Positions 18,917-27,064 of a stretch of 64,000 nucleotides of DNA are shown in pieces. Positions within the stretch are counted from its first letter, which is position 1; each line of letters starts with the position of its first letter. The position numbers and the translations under genes were made by a program. The notes beneath the pieces were generated by a model, which did not search any database, was not told where the DNA came from, and was given only the letters and a program-made list of their open reading frames with translations. Source of the DNA: Synechococcus sp. CC9616 (GTDB lineage Bacteria > Cyanobacteriota > Cyanobacteriia > PCC-6307 > Cyanobiaceae); NCBI RefSeq assembly GCF_000515235.1, contig NZ_KI911558.1, forward strand, positions 1,607,769 through 1,671,768. Reading direction: 5' to 3'.

Positions 18917-20583
18917 AACAGGCTCAGCTCGCCGGCCGCACCCGAGGACTTCGCCCCAAGCAACATCGCCAGCTGGATCGGCTGAGCCATCGGCGTCATC
19001 CCGAAAGCGTCGGGGCTGATCTGCTCACCCTCGAACGGCTGGCTGATCTGGCAAAGGAGCTGGAACAACCGCTGCATCTCGTTCTGGATGGACGCGGGCT
19101 TTGTCGACTGCTCTGGGTTGGACCACTGTCCAGCTCCGAATCCCTGCTGCAGCATCTGCCGGAAGCCCCACGTCGCCAGGCAGGTGGCTGGAGGCTGGTG
19201 AGCTGTTGCCATCAGCAGCAAAGCCTGCAACCCAACGCAAAAGACGCCGTGGTGGCTCTCGACCTCGCACCGCGGAGCTGGCTTTGGTTCAGTGATCGCC
19301 CGGCACCGGATGGTCAGCGTCCTGCGGCGCTGCTGCAACCGGAGCCGGCAGAGTCCTGCGGCTGGTGCGAACTCGGTCGCGGCGACCTGCGCCAGCTCTG
19401 CCAGGGAGAGCTCGATCCCGGTGTCAGCGCAGCGGCGCCACACCAGGCTGTGACCGACGGCACGGAACGGGTCCTGCTGCTGACTCTGACAACGCGCGAC
19501 AAGACCCGTAGCGAACGCGACCTTTCGGAACTGGAGGGACTGGTGCGCAGCGCTGGCGCCAGACCTGTCGCGGTGATCCGTCAGCGGCCTGGACAGACCA
19601 ACGCCCAGACGGTCTGGGGGACAGGGAAGCTGCAGGAAGCGGCTCTGGAGGTACGGCGCAGCCAGGCCTCGCTTGTGATCACCGACCGGGAGCTCACCCC
19701 GGTTCAGTCAAGAACCCTGGAACGGCTGCTGGACTGCCCCGTGATGGACCGCAGCGAGCTGATCCTCGACATTTTCGCCCAGCGAGCTGGCAGCGCCTCA
19801 GGACGGCTGCAGGTGGAACTGGCGCAACTGCGCTATCGCTTGCCGAGGCTGCTGGGCCGCGGCCGCAGTCTCTCCAGACAAGGCGGCGGCATCGGCACCC
19901 GGGGACCTGGTGAAACCCAGCTGGAAAAAGATCGACGTGCCATCTCCCGCCGGATCGAACGATTGCTGCGCGATCTCCGGCAGCTCAGAGAACACCGCAG
20001 CCGCTTGAGAGAACAACGCCGGGCTTTGCCCAGGGTGGCCCTGGTCGGATACACCAATGCCGGCAAATCAAGCCTGCTGAATGCTCTGTGCTGTCGGCGG
20101 GAGAACCACCGGGTTCTGGCGGAAAACAAGCTATTCGCCACTCTGGATCCCACCACACGGCGACTGGAACTGCCCTGCAGTGGAGCGGCTCCCAACACAC
20201 TCCTGCTCACCGACACGGTGGGCTTCATCCGAGATCTGCCGGAACCTCTGGTCGAAGCCTTCGGGGCCACTCTGGAGGAAACACTCGATGCGGACATCCT
20301 CCTCCTTGTGGTCGACCTTGCCGACCCGGACTGGGCACACCAGCTGAACACCGTGCATGGATTGCTCGACTCACTCGGCAGTCGGAGCTTCCGCCAGGTG
20401 ATCGCCAATCAGATCGATCGCTGTTCCCTGGATGCCATCGATTCCATTCGTGGTCAGGAGCCCAGCTGCCTGTTCCTTTCAGCTCTGCGTGGAGATGGCC
20501 TGCTTGGACTGCAGCAGTGGCTGCATGAGCAGTTTTTTGATCCGGGGGCAGAATCAGGCGTAACAGCCGATCGGCTCACCTAA
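18913..20583 (+). CDS. hflX: Ribosome-associated GTPase HflX
   Basis: 556 aa. HflX binds 50S subunits and can split stalled ribosomes. The N-terminal nucleotide-binding part has VWGTGKLQEAALEVRRSQAS, with ITDRELTPVQSRTLERLL; the linker carries GGGIGTRGPGETQLEKDRR. The G domain has G1 GYTNAGKSSLLNAL (~residue 378), G3 DTVGFIRDLP and G4 NQID. There is an extra ~180-residue N-terminal segment compared with E. coli HflX, as in other picocyanobacteria. Start TTG at 18913 shares TTGA with the NDH-2 stop, implying translational coupling. Confidence 0.92.
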   Translation: MKQAQLAGRTRGLRPKQHRQLDRLSHRRHPESVGADLLTLERLADLAKELEQPLHLVLDGRGLCRLLWVGPLSSSESLLQHLPEAPRRQAGGWRLVSCCHQQQSLQPNAKDAVVALDLAPRSWLWFSDRPAPDGQRPAALLQPEPAESCGWCELGRGDLRQLCQGELDPGVSAAAPHQAVTDGTERVLLLTLTTRDKTRSERDLSELEGLVRSAGARPVAVIRQRPGQTNAQTVWGTGKLQEAALEVRRSQASLVITDRELTPVQSRTLERLLDCPVMDRSELILDIFAQRAGSASGRLQVELAQLRYRLPRLLGRGRSLSRQGGGIGTRGPGETQLEKDRRAISRRIERLLRDLRQLREHRSRLREQRRALPRVALVGYTNAGKSSLLNALCCRRENHRVLAENKLFATLDPTTRRLELPCSGAAPNTLLLTDTVGFIRDLPEPLVEAFGATLEETLDADILLLVVDLADPDWAHQLNTVHGLLDSLGSRSFRQVIANQIDRCSLDAIDSIRGQEPSCLFLSALRGDGLLGLQQWLHEQFFDPGAESGVTADRLT

Positions 20584-20586
20584 GGA

Positions 20587-22401
20587 ATGGCCCAGCTGAT
20601 CAGCACGCTCCAGGACCCCCAGGCCCTGATCAGCCTGGCCGTGCTTGTTCTGGCAGTGGTGCTGTTCATTTCAGGAGCCTTGGCTCCTGAACTCACGGGT
20701 CTGCTGAGCGTCGGCCTGCTCATGGCCACAGGTGTTCTGGGCCCGAAGGAGGCACTGGCCGGATTCGGCAGCCCAGCACTGATCACCTTGCTGGGTCTGT
20801 TCCCGGTTTCAGCAGCCCTGTTCAAGAGCGGCGCCCTCGATCGTTTGCGGGCACTGATCGCCTCGGAGCGAATAAGGACCCCCCGCCGCCTGATCGCCCT
20901 GATGGCGTTCGTGATCGCTCCCGTTTCAGGCGTTGTCCCGAACACTCCGGTGGTGGCATCCCTGCTGCCGGTGGTTGAGAACTGGTGCCATCGCCGCGGC
21001 CTCTCCCCATCCAGGGTGTTGCTGCCGCTCTCCTTTTCAACGGTCCTGGGGGGAACCCTCACCCTGCTCGGCAGCTCAGTGAACCTGTTGGTGAGCGACA
21101 TCAGCCAACAGCTGGGCTATGGATCTCTGGAGCTGTTCAGCTTCACCCTGATCAGCCTACCGGTATGGCTGACGGGGGCTGTGTATCTGGTGCTGGCACC
21201 CAGGGTGCTGCTGCCGGATCGTGGCAGCGACGGAGATGACCTGGCCGTGAGCCCCGAACGGAGCAGTTACTGCACGGAAGTGACCATTCCCGTGGATTCG
21301 GAACTGGTGGGTAGCTCGCTGCACAACAGCCGACTGCAGCGACGCTTCGATGTGGATGTCCTGGAGCTGCAACGCAGCGGAGAACGGCTGCTCCCCCCTC
21401 TCGCCGACCGCCGTCTGCAAGCCGGCGACCATCTGCTCCTGCGGGTGACCCGACAGGATCTGCTGCGGCTGCAGCAGGACCACACCGTCCAGCTCACAAC
21501 CCAGAAGCAGGACGTCGAAGCCAGTCTTGATGGAGCCAGCAGCGGTCAGAAAACCGTTGAGGTTCTGTTGCCGGCTGGGTCAACCCTGGCGGGAGCCAGC
21601 CTGCGGGAGCTGCGCTTTCGACAACGGCACAACGCGACGGTGCTGGCGCTGAGACGCGGGCAGGAGACCGTGCAGGAACGACTGGGGCAGGTGGTTCTTC
21701 GCGAAGGGGACGTGTTGCTTCTGCAGGCCCCTCTGGATTCGATCCGAGGCCTGCAAGCCAGCAACGATCTGCTTGTGCTGGATCGGCTGGAGGATGACCT
21801 GCCGACGGTCCGACGCAAACCTGTTGCCGTCTCGATCGCCATCGGCATGCTGCTGCTACCAACCCTGACGCCCGTCCCGCTGGTGGCGTCGGTGCTGCTG
21901 GCAACGGTTGCAGTGGTGGCGAGCGGCTGCCTGCGACTGGGCGAGCTGCAGAGGGCAATTCGCCTGGATGTGATTCTGCTGCTGGGATCCCTGACCAGCT
22001 TCAGCGTCGCCCTCCAGAAAACAGGGCTTGCGGATGCCCTCGCCACAGGCCTGGAGCAATGGCTGATGGGCTGGCCCAGCTATGGGTCGCTGATGGTGCT
22101 GTTCATCGGCACCACCTTGCTGACGCAGGTGATGAGCAATGCGGCCTCCGTGGCTCTGCTGGCACCGGTGGCGGTTCAGCTGGCACCAAGCCTGTCTCTG
22201 CCACCCACCGCCATGCTGATCACAGTGTTGTTCGGCGCCAGCCAGTCGTTCCTCACCCCCGTCGGCTACCAAACCAACCTGATGGTGTTCGGCCCTGGCC
22301 GCTACAGGTTCCTTGATGTCACCCGTTACGGCAGCGGACTCACGCTGATCATGACCCTGCTGGTCCCGGCGCTGGTCCTCTGGCGTTACGGACCAACCTG
22401 A
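20587..22401 (+). CDS. SLC13/DASS-type anion permease with two TrkA-C (RCK_C) domains
   Basis: 604 aa polytopic membrane protein. The N-terminal permease half has ALITLLGLFPVSAALFKSGAL and SGVVPNTPVVASLLPVVENW, the loop pattern of divalent anion:Na+ symporters. In the middle are two ~80-residue RCK_C-like domains (VTIPVDSELVGSSLHNSRLQ ... and VEVLLPAGSTLAGASLRELR ...). The C-terminal half has LTQVMSNAASVALLAPVAVQ and FGASQSFLTPVGYQTNLMV. The substrate is probably sulfate or another anion (inference; cysH is 3 kb away). It lies 3 bp after hflX and upstream of the potassium genes. Confidence 0.82.
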   Translation: MAQLISTLQDPQALISLAVLVLAVVLFISGALAPELTGLLSVGLLMATGVLGPKEALAGFGSPALITLLGLFPVSAALFKSGALDRLRALIASERIRTPRRLIALMAFVIAPVSGVVPNTPVVASLLPVVENWCHRRGLSPSRVLLPLSFSTVLGGTLTLLGSSVNLLVSDISQQLGYGSLELFSFTLISLPVWLTGAVYLVLAPRVLLPDRGSDGDDLAVSPERSSYCTEVTIPVDSELVGSSLHNSRLQRRFDVDVLELQRSGERLLPPLADRRLQAGDHLLLRVTRQDLLRLQQDHTVQLTTQKQDVEASLDGASSGQKTVEVLLPAGSTLAGASLRELRFRQRHNATVLALRRGQETVQERLGQVVLREGDVLLLQAPLDSIRGLQASNDLLVLDRLEDDLPTVRRKPVAVSIAIGMLLLPTLTPVPLVASVLLATVAVVASGCLRLGELQRAIRLDVILLLGSLTSFSVALQKTGLADALATGLEQWLMGWPSYGSLMVLFIGTTLLTQVMSNAASVALLAPVAVQLAPSLSLPPTAMLITVLFGASQSFLTPVGYQTNLMVFGPGRYRFLDVTRYGSGLTLIMTLLVPALVLWRYGPT

Positions 22402-22442
22402 TCAACACTGGTTCCTCTCGTGATGATCTATCCCTGACCCAC

Positions 22443-23852
22443 GTGCCCCTCCGTAAGGTCCTCACACGCAGCCAGGCTTGGCAACGGCGACTAACGGTGC
22501 CGCAGTTCACCGTGGTCACGGGACTGCTGGTGATCCTGCTCGGCACACTGCTGCTCGCGACACCGCTTTGTTCAGGCGCTCAGGTCGGTCTCTGGGAGGC
22601 CCTGTTTACAGCCACATCCGCGATCACGGTCACCGGACTGTCGATCATCGATGTGGGCACTGATCTCACCGGCTTCGGCCAGGGGGTGCTCGCCGTGATG
22701 ATCCTCGCTGGAGGGCTGGGATTGATGGCGATCACAACGTTTCTGCAGGGATTCGTGGTGAAGGGGACAGGTCTGCGACGGCGTCTAGACCGCGGCAAGG
22801 CTCTTGATGAATTCGGCGTCGGCGGCGTCGGCAGAACCTTCCGCGGCATCGCCCTCACGGCTGCCGTTCTGATCCTCATCGGCGCCACGCTTCTTTACGG
22901 CTTCGGTTTCAGCGATATCCCCGATCGTGGCGAACGACTCTGGGCCGCCCTCTTCCACAGCATCTCTGCCTACAACAACGCCGGCTTCGGACTCTGGAGC
23001 GACAGCCTCGAGCGCTACCGCAGCAACGGCTTGGTGAATCTGGTGATCATGCTGCTGATCGTGATGGGCGGTCTTGGCTGGCGGGTGACCAGCGACATGG
23101 CCGGCCAGCTGCTGAGCCGACGACGACGACGGCTCAGCCTCCACACCCGTCTCGTCCTGAGAACGTCGATTCTGCTGGTGCTGATCGGAGCCATTGGACT
23201 GATGCTGACGGAATGGCTCAACAGCGGGCAGAATTTTCTGACATTGCCCTGGTCGGAACGATGGCTTGCGGCGCTGTTCCAGTCGGTCACAGCCCGCACC
23301 GCGGGCTTCAACACCGTGCCGATCTCCGTTGAGACCATCACCGAATCAGGCACGTTGCTGGTCATGACCCTGATGTTCATCGGCGCCAGTCCAGGCGGAA
23401 CTGGCGGTGGCATCAAAACCACCGTGGTTGCTGCCCTTATGGCCGCAACGCGCTCCACCCTGCGCGGCCGCGATGCCGTTGTGATCCGCAACCGTGAAAT
23501 CTCAGAAAAAGTGGTCCTGAGGGCCGTCGGCATCACGGTGTCCTCCCTGCTGTTCGTGTTGGTGATGACCCTTCTCGTCAGCTTCGCCAGCAACTTCAAC
23601 GGCCGGGATGACTTCACCTTCCTGGCGATGCTGTTCACCTGTATCTCCGCCTTTGCCACGGTTGGGCTGGACATGGGTGTGACCAGCGAACTGAGCCATT
23701 TCGGCCAGGGGGTTCTGCTGGTGGGAATGTTTGTCGGACGTCTGGGGATCTGGTTGCTGCTGAGTGCGGTCTGGGACGCGATGAGCCAGGAGCAAAATCA
23801 TCTCCATCGTCAGAATCGAATCGGTTACCCACACGAAGATCTGTATGTCTGA
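22443..23852 (+). CDS. KtrB/TrkH-type potassium uptake membrane subunit
   Basis: 469 aa with repeated helix-pore-helix units. Selectivity-filter segments are recognisable: TSAITVTGLSIID, HSISAYNNAGFGLWS, SVTARTAGFNTVPI and TCISAFATVGLDMG. The length and the four filters match KtrB/NtpJ. It forms the K+ (often Na+-coupled) uptake channel and needs a cytoplasmic RCK partner, which is encoded 24 bp downstream. GTG start at 22443, 41 bp after the anion permease; together they form an ion-transport operon. Confidence 0.92.
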   Translation: MPLRKVLTRSQAWQRRLTVPQFTVVTGLLVILLGTLLLATPLCSGAQVGLWEALFTATSAITVTGLSIIDVGTDLTGFGQGVLAVMILAGGLGLMAITTFLQGFVVKGTGLRRRLDRGKALDEFGVGGVGRTFRGIALTAAVLILIGATLLYGFGFSDIPDRGERLWAALFHSISAYNNAGFGLWSDSLERYRSNGLVNLVIMLLIVMGGLGWRVTSDMAGQLLSRRRRRLSLHTRLVLRTSILLVLIGAIGLMLTEWLNSGQNFLTLPWSERWLAALFQSVTARTAGFNTVPISVETITESGTLLVMTLMFIGASPGGTGGGIKTTVVAALMAATRSTLRGRDAVVIRNREISEKVVLRAVGITVSSLLFVLVMTLLVSFASNFNGRDDFTFLAMLFTCISAFATVGLDMGVTSELSHFGQGVLLVGMFVGRLGIWLLLSAVWDAMSQEQNHLHRQNRIGYPHEDLYV

Positions 23853-23876
23853 TCAGGCACTCAAGGGGCACCCGCG

Positions 23877-24581
23877 ATGAGGGATTGGTGGAACTGGAGC
23901 CCACTGCAGGGCAGTGAGCGACTTGGGTTCGCTGTGATTGGCGTGGGCCGCTTCGGTATCGCCGTCTGCCGGGAACTGATGCAGAACGGAGCGGAGGTGC
24001 TGGCGGTGGATCGCTCATCACGGGCCGTTGATGAACTGCGGCAACTGGAACCCGCCATTGAGGCAAGGGTGGTGGATTGCACGGATGAGGAATCGCTGCG
24101 CGAGGCCGGCGTGCTCGAGATGGGAACGGTCGTGGTGGCGATGAGCGAACCGATTGAGGCGAGCATCACCGCCACCCTCATCGCCAAAGACAGCGATGGC
24201 AGCCGGGTGCAGCAGGTGATCGCAAGGGCCACCAGCGATCTGCACGAAAAAATGCTGAAGCGAGTCGGCGCTGACCGCGTCATCTTTCCCTCCCGCATGC
24301 AGGGCGAACGATTGGGGCGGGAATTGATCCGGCCCAACCTGATGGAGCGCCTCAAGCTGGACGAGACCCATGGCATCGAGGAGATCAAGGTGCCGGAACT
24401 CTTTGTTGGCCAGTCACTCCGGGATCTCAATCTGCGCAAGAACTTCCGCGTGAATGTTCTGGCCGCGGGCCCGCAGCGCAGCCTCACGGTCAATCCACCC
24501 GCATCGCACGTGCTGGAGCAGGGGCATCTGCTCGTGGTGATGGGGCTGATGGAGGACCTGCAGAAACTTCCAAGGACCTGA
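23877..24581 (+). CDS. KtrA/TrkA-type RCK regulatory subunit of potassium uptake
   Basis: 234 aa. Cytosolic ring-forming subunit gating KtrB. The N-terminal Rossmann domain starts FAVIGVGRFGIAVCREL with acidic EVLAVDRS at the end of beta-2, typical for NAD(H)/ATP binding. RCK_C domain from about residue 145 (GIEEIKVPELFVGQSLRDL). ATG at 23877. It directly follows the channel subunit, as expected for a ktrBA pair. Confidence 0.92.
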   Translation: MRDWWNWSPLQGSERLGFAVIGVGRFGIAVCRELMQNGAEVLAVDRSSRAVDELRQLEPAIEARVVDCTDEESLREAGVLEMGTVVVAMSEPIEASITATLIAKDSDGSRVQQVIARATSDLHEKMLKRVGADRVIFPSRMQGERLGRELIRPNLMERLKLDETHGIEEIKVPELFVGQSLRDLNLRKNFRVNVLAAGPQRSLTVNPPASHVLEQGHLLVVMGLMEDLQKLPRT

Positions 24582-24585
24582 GCTG

Positions 24586-25725
24586 ATGCGCTGCCTCGGG
24601 CTGATGAGCGGCACGAGCGCCGATGGCGTGGACGCGGTTCTGGCTGAGTTCCGGGGGTCCAGCCATCAGCCCCGCTGGAGCTTGCTGCAGCATCACTTCG
24701 TCCCTTACCCAGCCACGCTTCAAGACGGGATCGTGCGCGCCGGTCAGGGAGATCCAATGCCGGCTGAAGCCTGGCTGGACCTGGCAGAAAGCCTCACCGA
24801 AGTGCAGGCCCTCGCAGCCAAGGCCTGCGATCCGAAAGACAGCGCAGCTCTGGTGGGATGCCATGGGCAGACCGTGTGGCACCGACCACCCAGCCAACAG
24901 CGCCGCGGCGCCAGCTGGCAGCTGTTGCAAGCTCCGCTGCTGGCTCGCCTTCTGAACCGCCCAGTAGTGCATGACTTCCGGGCCGCAGACCTGGCTCTGG
25001 GCGGCCAGGGGGCTCCCCTGGTTCCGCGAGCCGATGCCGCCCTGCTCGGTGGGATCGAGGGCTGGCGAGCTCTGCTGAATCTTGGCGGCATCGCCAACAT
25101 CACCCTGATTCCGCCAAGAGGGGGGCCGGATTGTGATGCCCCCGTTCGGGGCTGGGACTGCGGCCCTGCCAACAGCCTGATCGATCTCGCGGTCAAACGA
25201 TTCAGCCAAGGACGTCTTGGGTTTGATCAGGACGGTGCCATGGCTGCAGAGGGGCTCTGCCATGAGGAGACCGTTCAGGCCTGGCTGCAGCATCCCTATC
25301 TGCAGGCCGCACCTCCCAAATCAACGGGCCGGGAGCTGTTCGGCGGGCATGACCTGGACCAACGCCTGAGGCAGCTGGGCGGGCAGTCAGACACTGATGT
25401 GATCGCGACGCTCACCGGCTTCACAGCCGCCCTTGTGGCGCAGGATCTGGAGCATCTTCAGGCAAGGGAAGGAATCAGCCCCCTTGAGCTGGTGGTCGCT
25501 GGAGGCGGACGACGCAACCCGACGTTGATGAAGGAACTGCGGCATCGTTGCCTGGGGCTGCAGCTGCGCAGCAGCGATGAACTTGGACTGGCAGCGGAAG
25601 CCAGGGAAGCACTTGTGTTTGCCCTGCTGGCCTGGTGGCACCTGCGACGGCATCCCGCCAATGCTCCAGCCATCACCGGCGCGCAGCGGGAGACCGTTCT
25701 GGGGGTCCTGGTGAGACCGGACTGA
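24586..25725 (+). CDS. anmK: Anhydro-N-acetylmuramic acid kinase
   Basis: 379 aa. Phosphorylates and opens 1,6-anhydro-MurNAc during cell-wall recycling. ASKHA kinase motifs: CLGLMSGTSADGVDAVLAEF at the N-terminus, VGCHGQTVWHRPP, LLNLGGIANITLI, GWDCGPANSLID and a C-terminal VVAGGGRRNP. Length matches the family. It starts 4 bp after the ktrA-type gene, so it probably reads from the same transcript. Confidence 0.93.
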   Translation: MRCLGLMSGTSADGVDAVLAEFRGSSHQPRWSLLQHHFVPYPATLQDGIVRAGQGDPMPAEAWLDLAESLTEVQALAAKACDPKDSAALVGCHGQTVWHRPPSQQRRGASWQLLQAPLLARLLNRPVVHDFRAADLALGGQGAPLVPRADAALLGGIEGWRALLNLGGIANITLIPPRGGPDCDAPVRGWDCGPANSLIDLAVKRFSQGRLGFDQDGAMAAEGLCHEETVQAWLQHPYLQAAPPKSTGRELFGGHDLDQRLRQLGGQSDTDVIATLTGFTAALVAQDLEHLQAREGISPLELVVAGGGRRNPTLMKELRHRCLGLQLRSSDELGLAAEAREALVFALLAWWHLRRHPANAPAITGAQRETVLGVLVRPD

Positions 25726-25726
25726 A

Positions 25727-26020
25727 TCAGCGCGGGCGCTGCAAGCGCAATCGGCGGGGCGCTCCACGCAGGCGACGCGGCTGCTGGGCTTCCAAAGCAG
25801 AACGGAAGCGCTCCTCCTGAGACACCACCGGTTTGGACACGGACTGAGCCTGCTCCTGGCGCTGCACTCCCTGCTGGATCAGCACGCGCGCCATGTTGCT
25901 GACCGTCCTGGACTCCTGCTCGGCCAGCCACGTCAGACGCTCACAAAGATCCTCAGGCAGAACCACCTGGATCCGGGGGGATTTGGGCTTCCCGCTGGAG
26001 GAGGTCTGACGCGTGGGCAC
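25727..26020 (-). CDS. Ribbon-helix-helix (CopG-like) small DNA-binding protein
   Basis: 97 aa. Residues ~15-52 (PRIQVVLPEDLCERLTWLAE ... MARVLIQQGV) match a ribbon-helix-helix fold: a short basic beta strand then two helices with a turn at ESRTVSNMA. The C-terminal half is basic (EAQQPRRLRGAPRRLRLQRPR), suiting nucleic acid contact. It may regulate transcription or partition plasmid-like elements; no toxin partner is adjacent. Its stop is 1 bp from the convergent anmK stop. Confidence 0.6.
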   Translation of the reverse strand: MPTRQTSSSGKPKSPRIQVVLPEDLCERLTWLAEQESRTVSNMARVLIQQGVQRQEQAQSVSKPVVSQEERFRSALEAQQPRRLRGAPRRLRLQRPR

Positions 26021-26178
26021 GCCCGGTAGCCAAAAGGGTCTTTGTTAGTGAGAAGTGTACAGAGGTGGTCAAGGGTAGTATCCATGACTATGCTGTCAGC
26101 ACTGAATCGATGGCGCGACATCCCGGAGAGCCGATCCGAACGGACGCTCCCTCACGCCATGCCTCCCCGGAGTGCCTC

Positions 26179-26544
26179 ATGACCCCATCCGCCTCCTCGT
26201 CAACACGTCGCAGCCAATCCACAAAAAACCGCTCGACAAACAGCGGTTCATCAAAGAGCCGTTCATCGAACAGCCGTTCATCGAACAGCCGCTCATCAAG
26301 CAGCCGGAGGCGGCGCAGCTCGGAGACCAGCGACGTTCTGGTGTCGGCGGTCATCAGCACCTACCTGCTGACCCATCTCCACCATGTGTTGCAGCGCGCC
26401 GAGTACGGCGCCGCCCAGGAAGGGCGCTCAGGCCAGGCCTCGAACTTTGCAGAGCTCCGCAAAGTTCTCTGTATGGACGCGCGCAGCATGGAAGACGCTT
26501 CGGCGCTCGGGCAGCTCGACGAGGAGATCGATCAGGCCGCCTGA
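26179..26544 (+). CDS. Conserved picocyanobacterial protein with an Arg/Ser repeat tail
   Basis: 121 aa from the ATG at 26179; in-frame starts at 26065 and 26110 are also possible. The N-terminal ~50 residues are low-complexity Ser/Arg/Asn (repeats of SRSSN), encoded by a 15-bp tandem repeat. The rest is a well-behaved helical domain (SDVLVSAVISTYLLTHLHHVLQ ... NFAELRKVLCMDARSMED). The second part looks selected, the first expandable. Function unknown; the basic tail suggests nucleic acid binding (inference). Confidence 0.5.
   Translation: MTPSASSSTRRSQSTKNRSTNSGSSKSRSSNSRSSNSRSSSSRRRRSSETSDVLVSAVISTYLLTHLHHVLQRAEYGAAQEGRSGQASNFAELRKVLCMDARSMEDASALGQLDEEIDQAA
26242..26301 (+). repeat. Four tandem 15-bp repeats inside the RS-rich gene
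   Basis: Units at 26242-26256, 26257-26271, 26272-26286 and 26287-26301. Consensus is AGCCGTTCATCGAAC, and units two and three are identical. Each encodes five residues (S-R-S-S-N/S), so copy-number change keeps the frame. Not a CRISPR: there are no spacers. Confidence 0.8.
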
Positions 26545-26593
26545 TGCCAGTCGGGTCCTTCATGAATACGGTTTTCACAGAGGCCAGACCGTG

Positions 26594-26824
26594 ATGTCCA
26601 GCAACGCCGCCGAGCTTTACGAGCGGATCAAAAGCAATCCCGAACAAACCCAGGCCCTGTTTCGTCAGGCTCTGCAGGATCCGGCGGGCGCCATGCTGTC
26701 GATCTGCAGCCTTGGCAATGAACTGGGTTTACCTGTCACAGCGGATGAGGTCAAAGCCCATCTGGCGAGCGTTGATGATGCCGACACCAGCCGCTGGGTG
26801 GTCAAAGCACGTGGGGGACTCTGA
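26594..26824 (+). CDS. Nif11-like leader peptide family protein
   Basis: 76 aa. Its layout matches the Nif11 domain: N-terminal helix (NAAELYERIKSNPEQTQALF), a middle section with ALQDPAGAMLSICSLGNELG, then LPVTADEVKAHLASV and a Trp-containing tail ending KARGGL. Nif11 domains serve as leader peptides of some cyanobacterial RiPP precursors, but many copies stand alone. Here there is no Cys/Ser/Thr-rich core after the leader and no LanM or other modifying enzyme in the window. A free-standing Nif11 protein is therefore more likely. ATG at 26594, preceded by an alternative GTG. Confidence 0.65.
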   Translation: MSSNAAELYERIKSNPEQTQALFRQALQDPAGAMLSICSLGNELGLPVTADEVKAHLASVDDADTSRWVVKARGGL

Positions 26825-26972
26825 GATCTGGCGTCGTGCGAATCGACTGGTCTCCTGAAGGGTCGCGTCGCTCATAACCACCACCTCCAGCCCAGCTGAA
26901 AAAAAGCCAGTAGCTGACGAGCGCCAGACCAGCAGCCACAACAACCGCTGCCAGCTGCTCAAGTTTCAGCAT
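26802..26972 (-). CDS. 56-aa single-pass membrane protein
   Basis: A short frame of 56 residues: charged start MLKLEQ, one hydrophobic helix (LAAVVVAAGLALVSYWLFF), a Gly-rich turn WAGGGGYERRD, and a polar tail ending RVPHVL. Its 3' end overlaps the Nif11-like gene convergently by 23 bp. The clean N-in, helix, Gly-turn, polar-tail design supports a real protein. There is no family assignment. Confidence 0.5.
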   Translation of the reverse strand: MLKLEQLAAVVVAAGLALVSYWLFFSWAGGGGYERRDPSGDQSIRTTPDLRVPHVL

Positions 26973-27064
26973 GGCGTGGACGTCTCAGGATGTGGGTCCA
27001 GTTTGCAGGGCAAACAACAAGACTGAGCCCGAGAGGGGATGATGGACGGCCATGAGCCCTTCCG

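Noticed and set aside
26242-26301. CRISPR-like repeats
   Set aside because: Contiguous 15-bp units without spacers, inside a coding frame.
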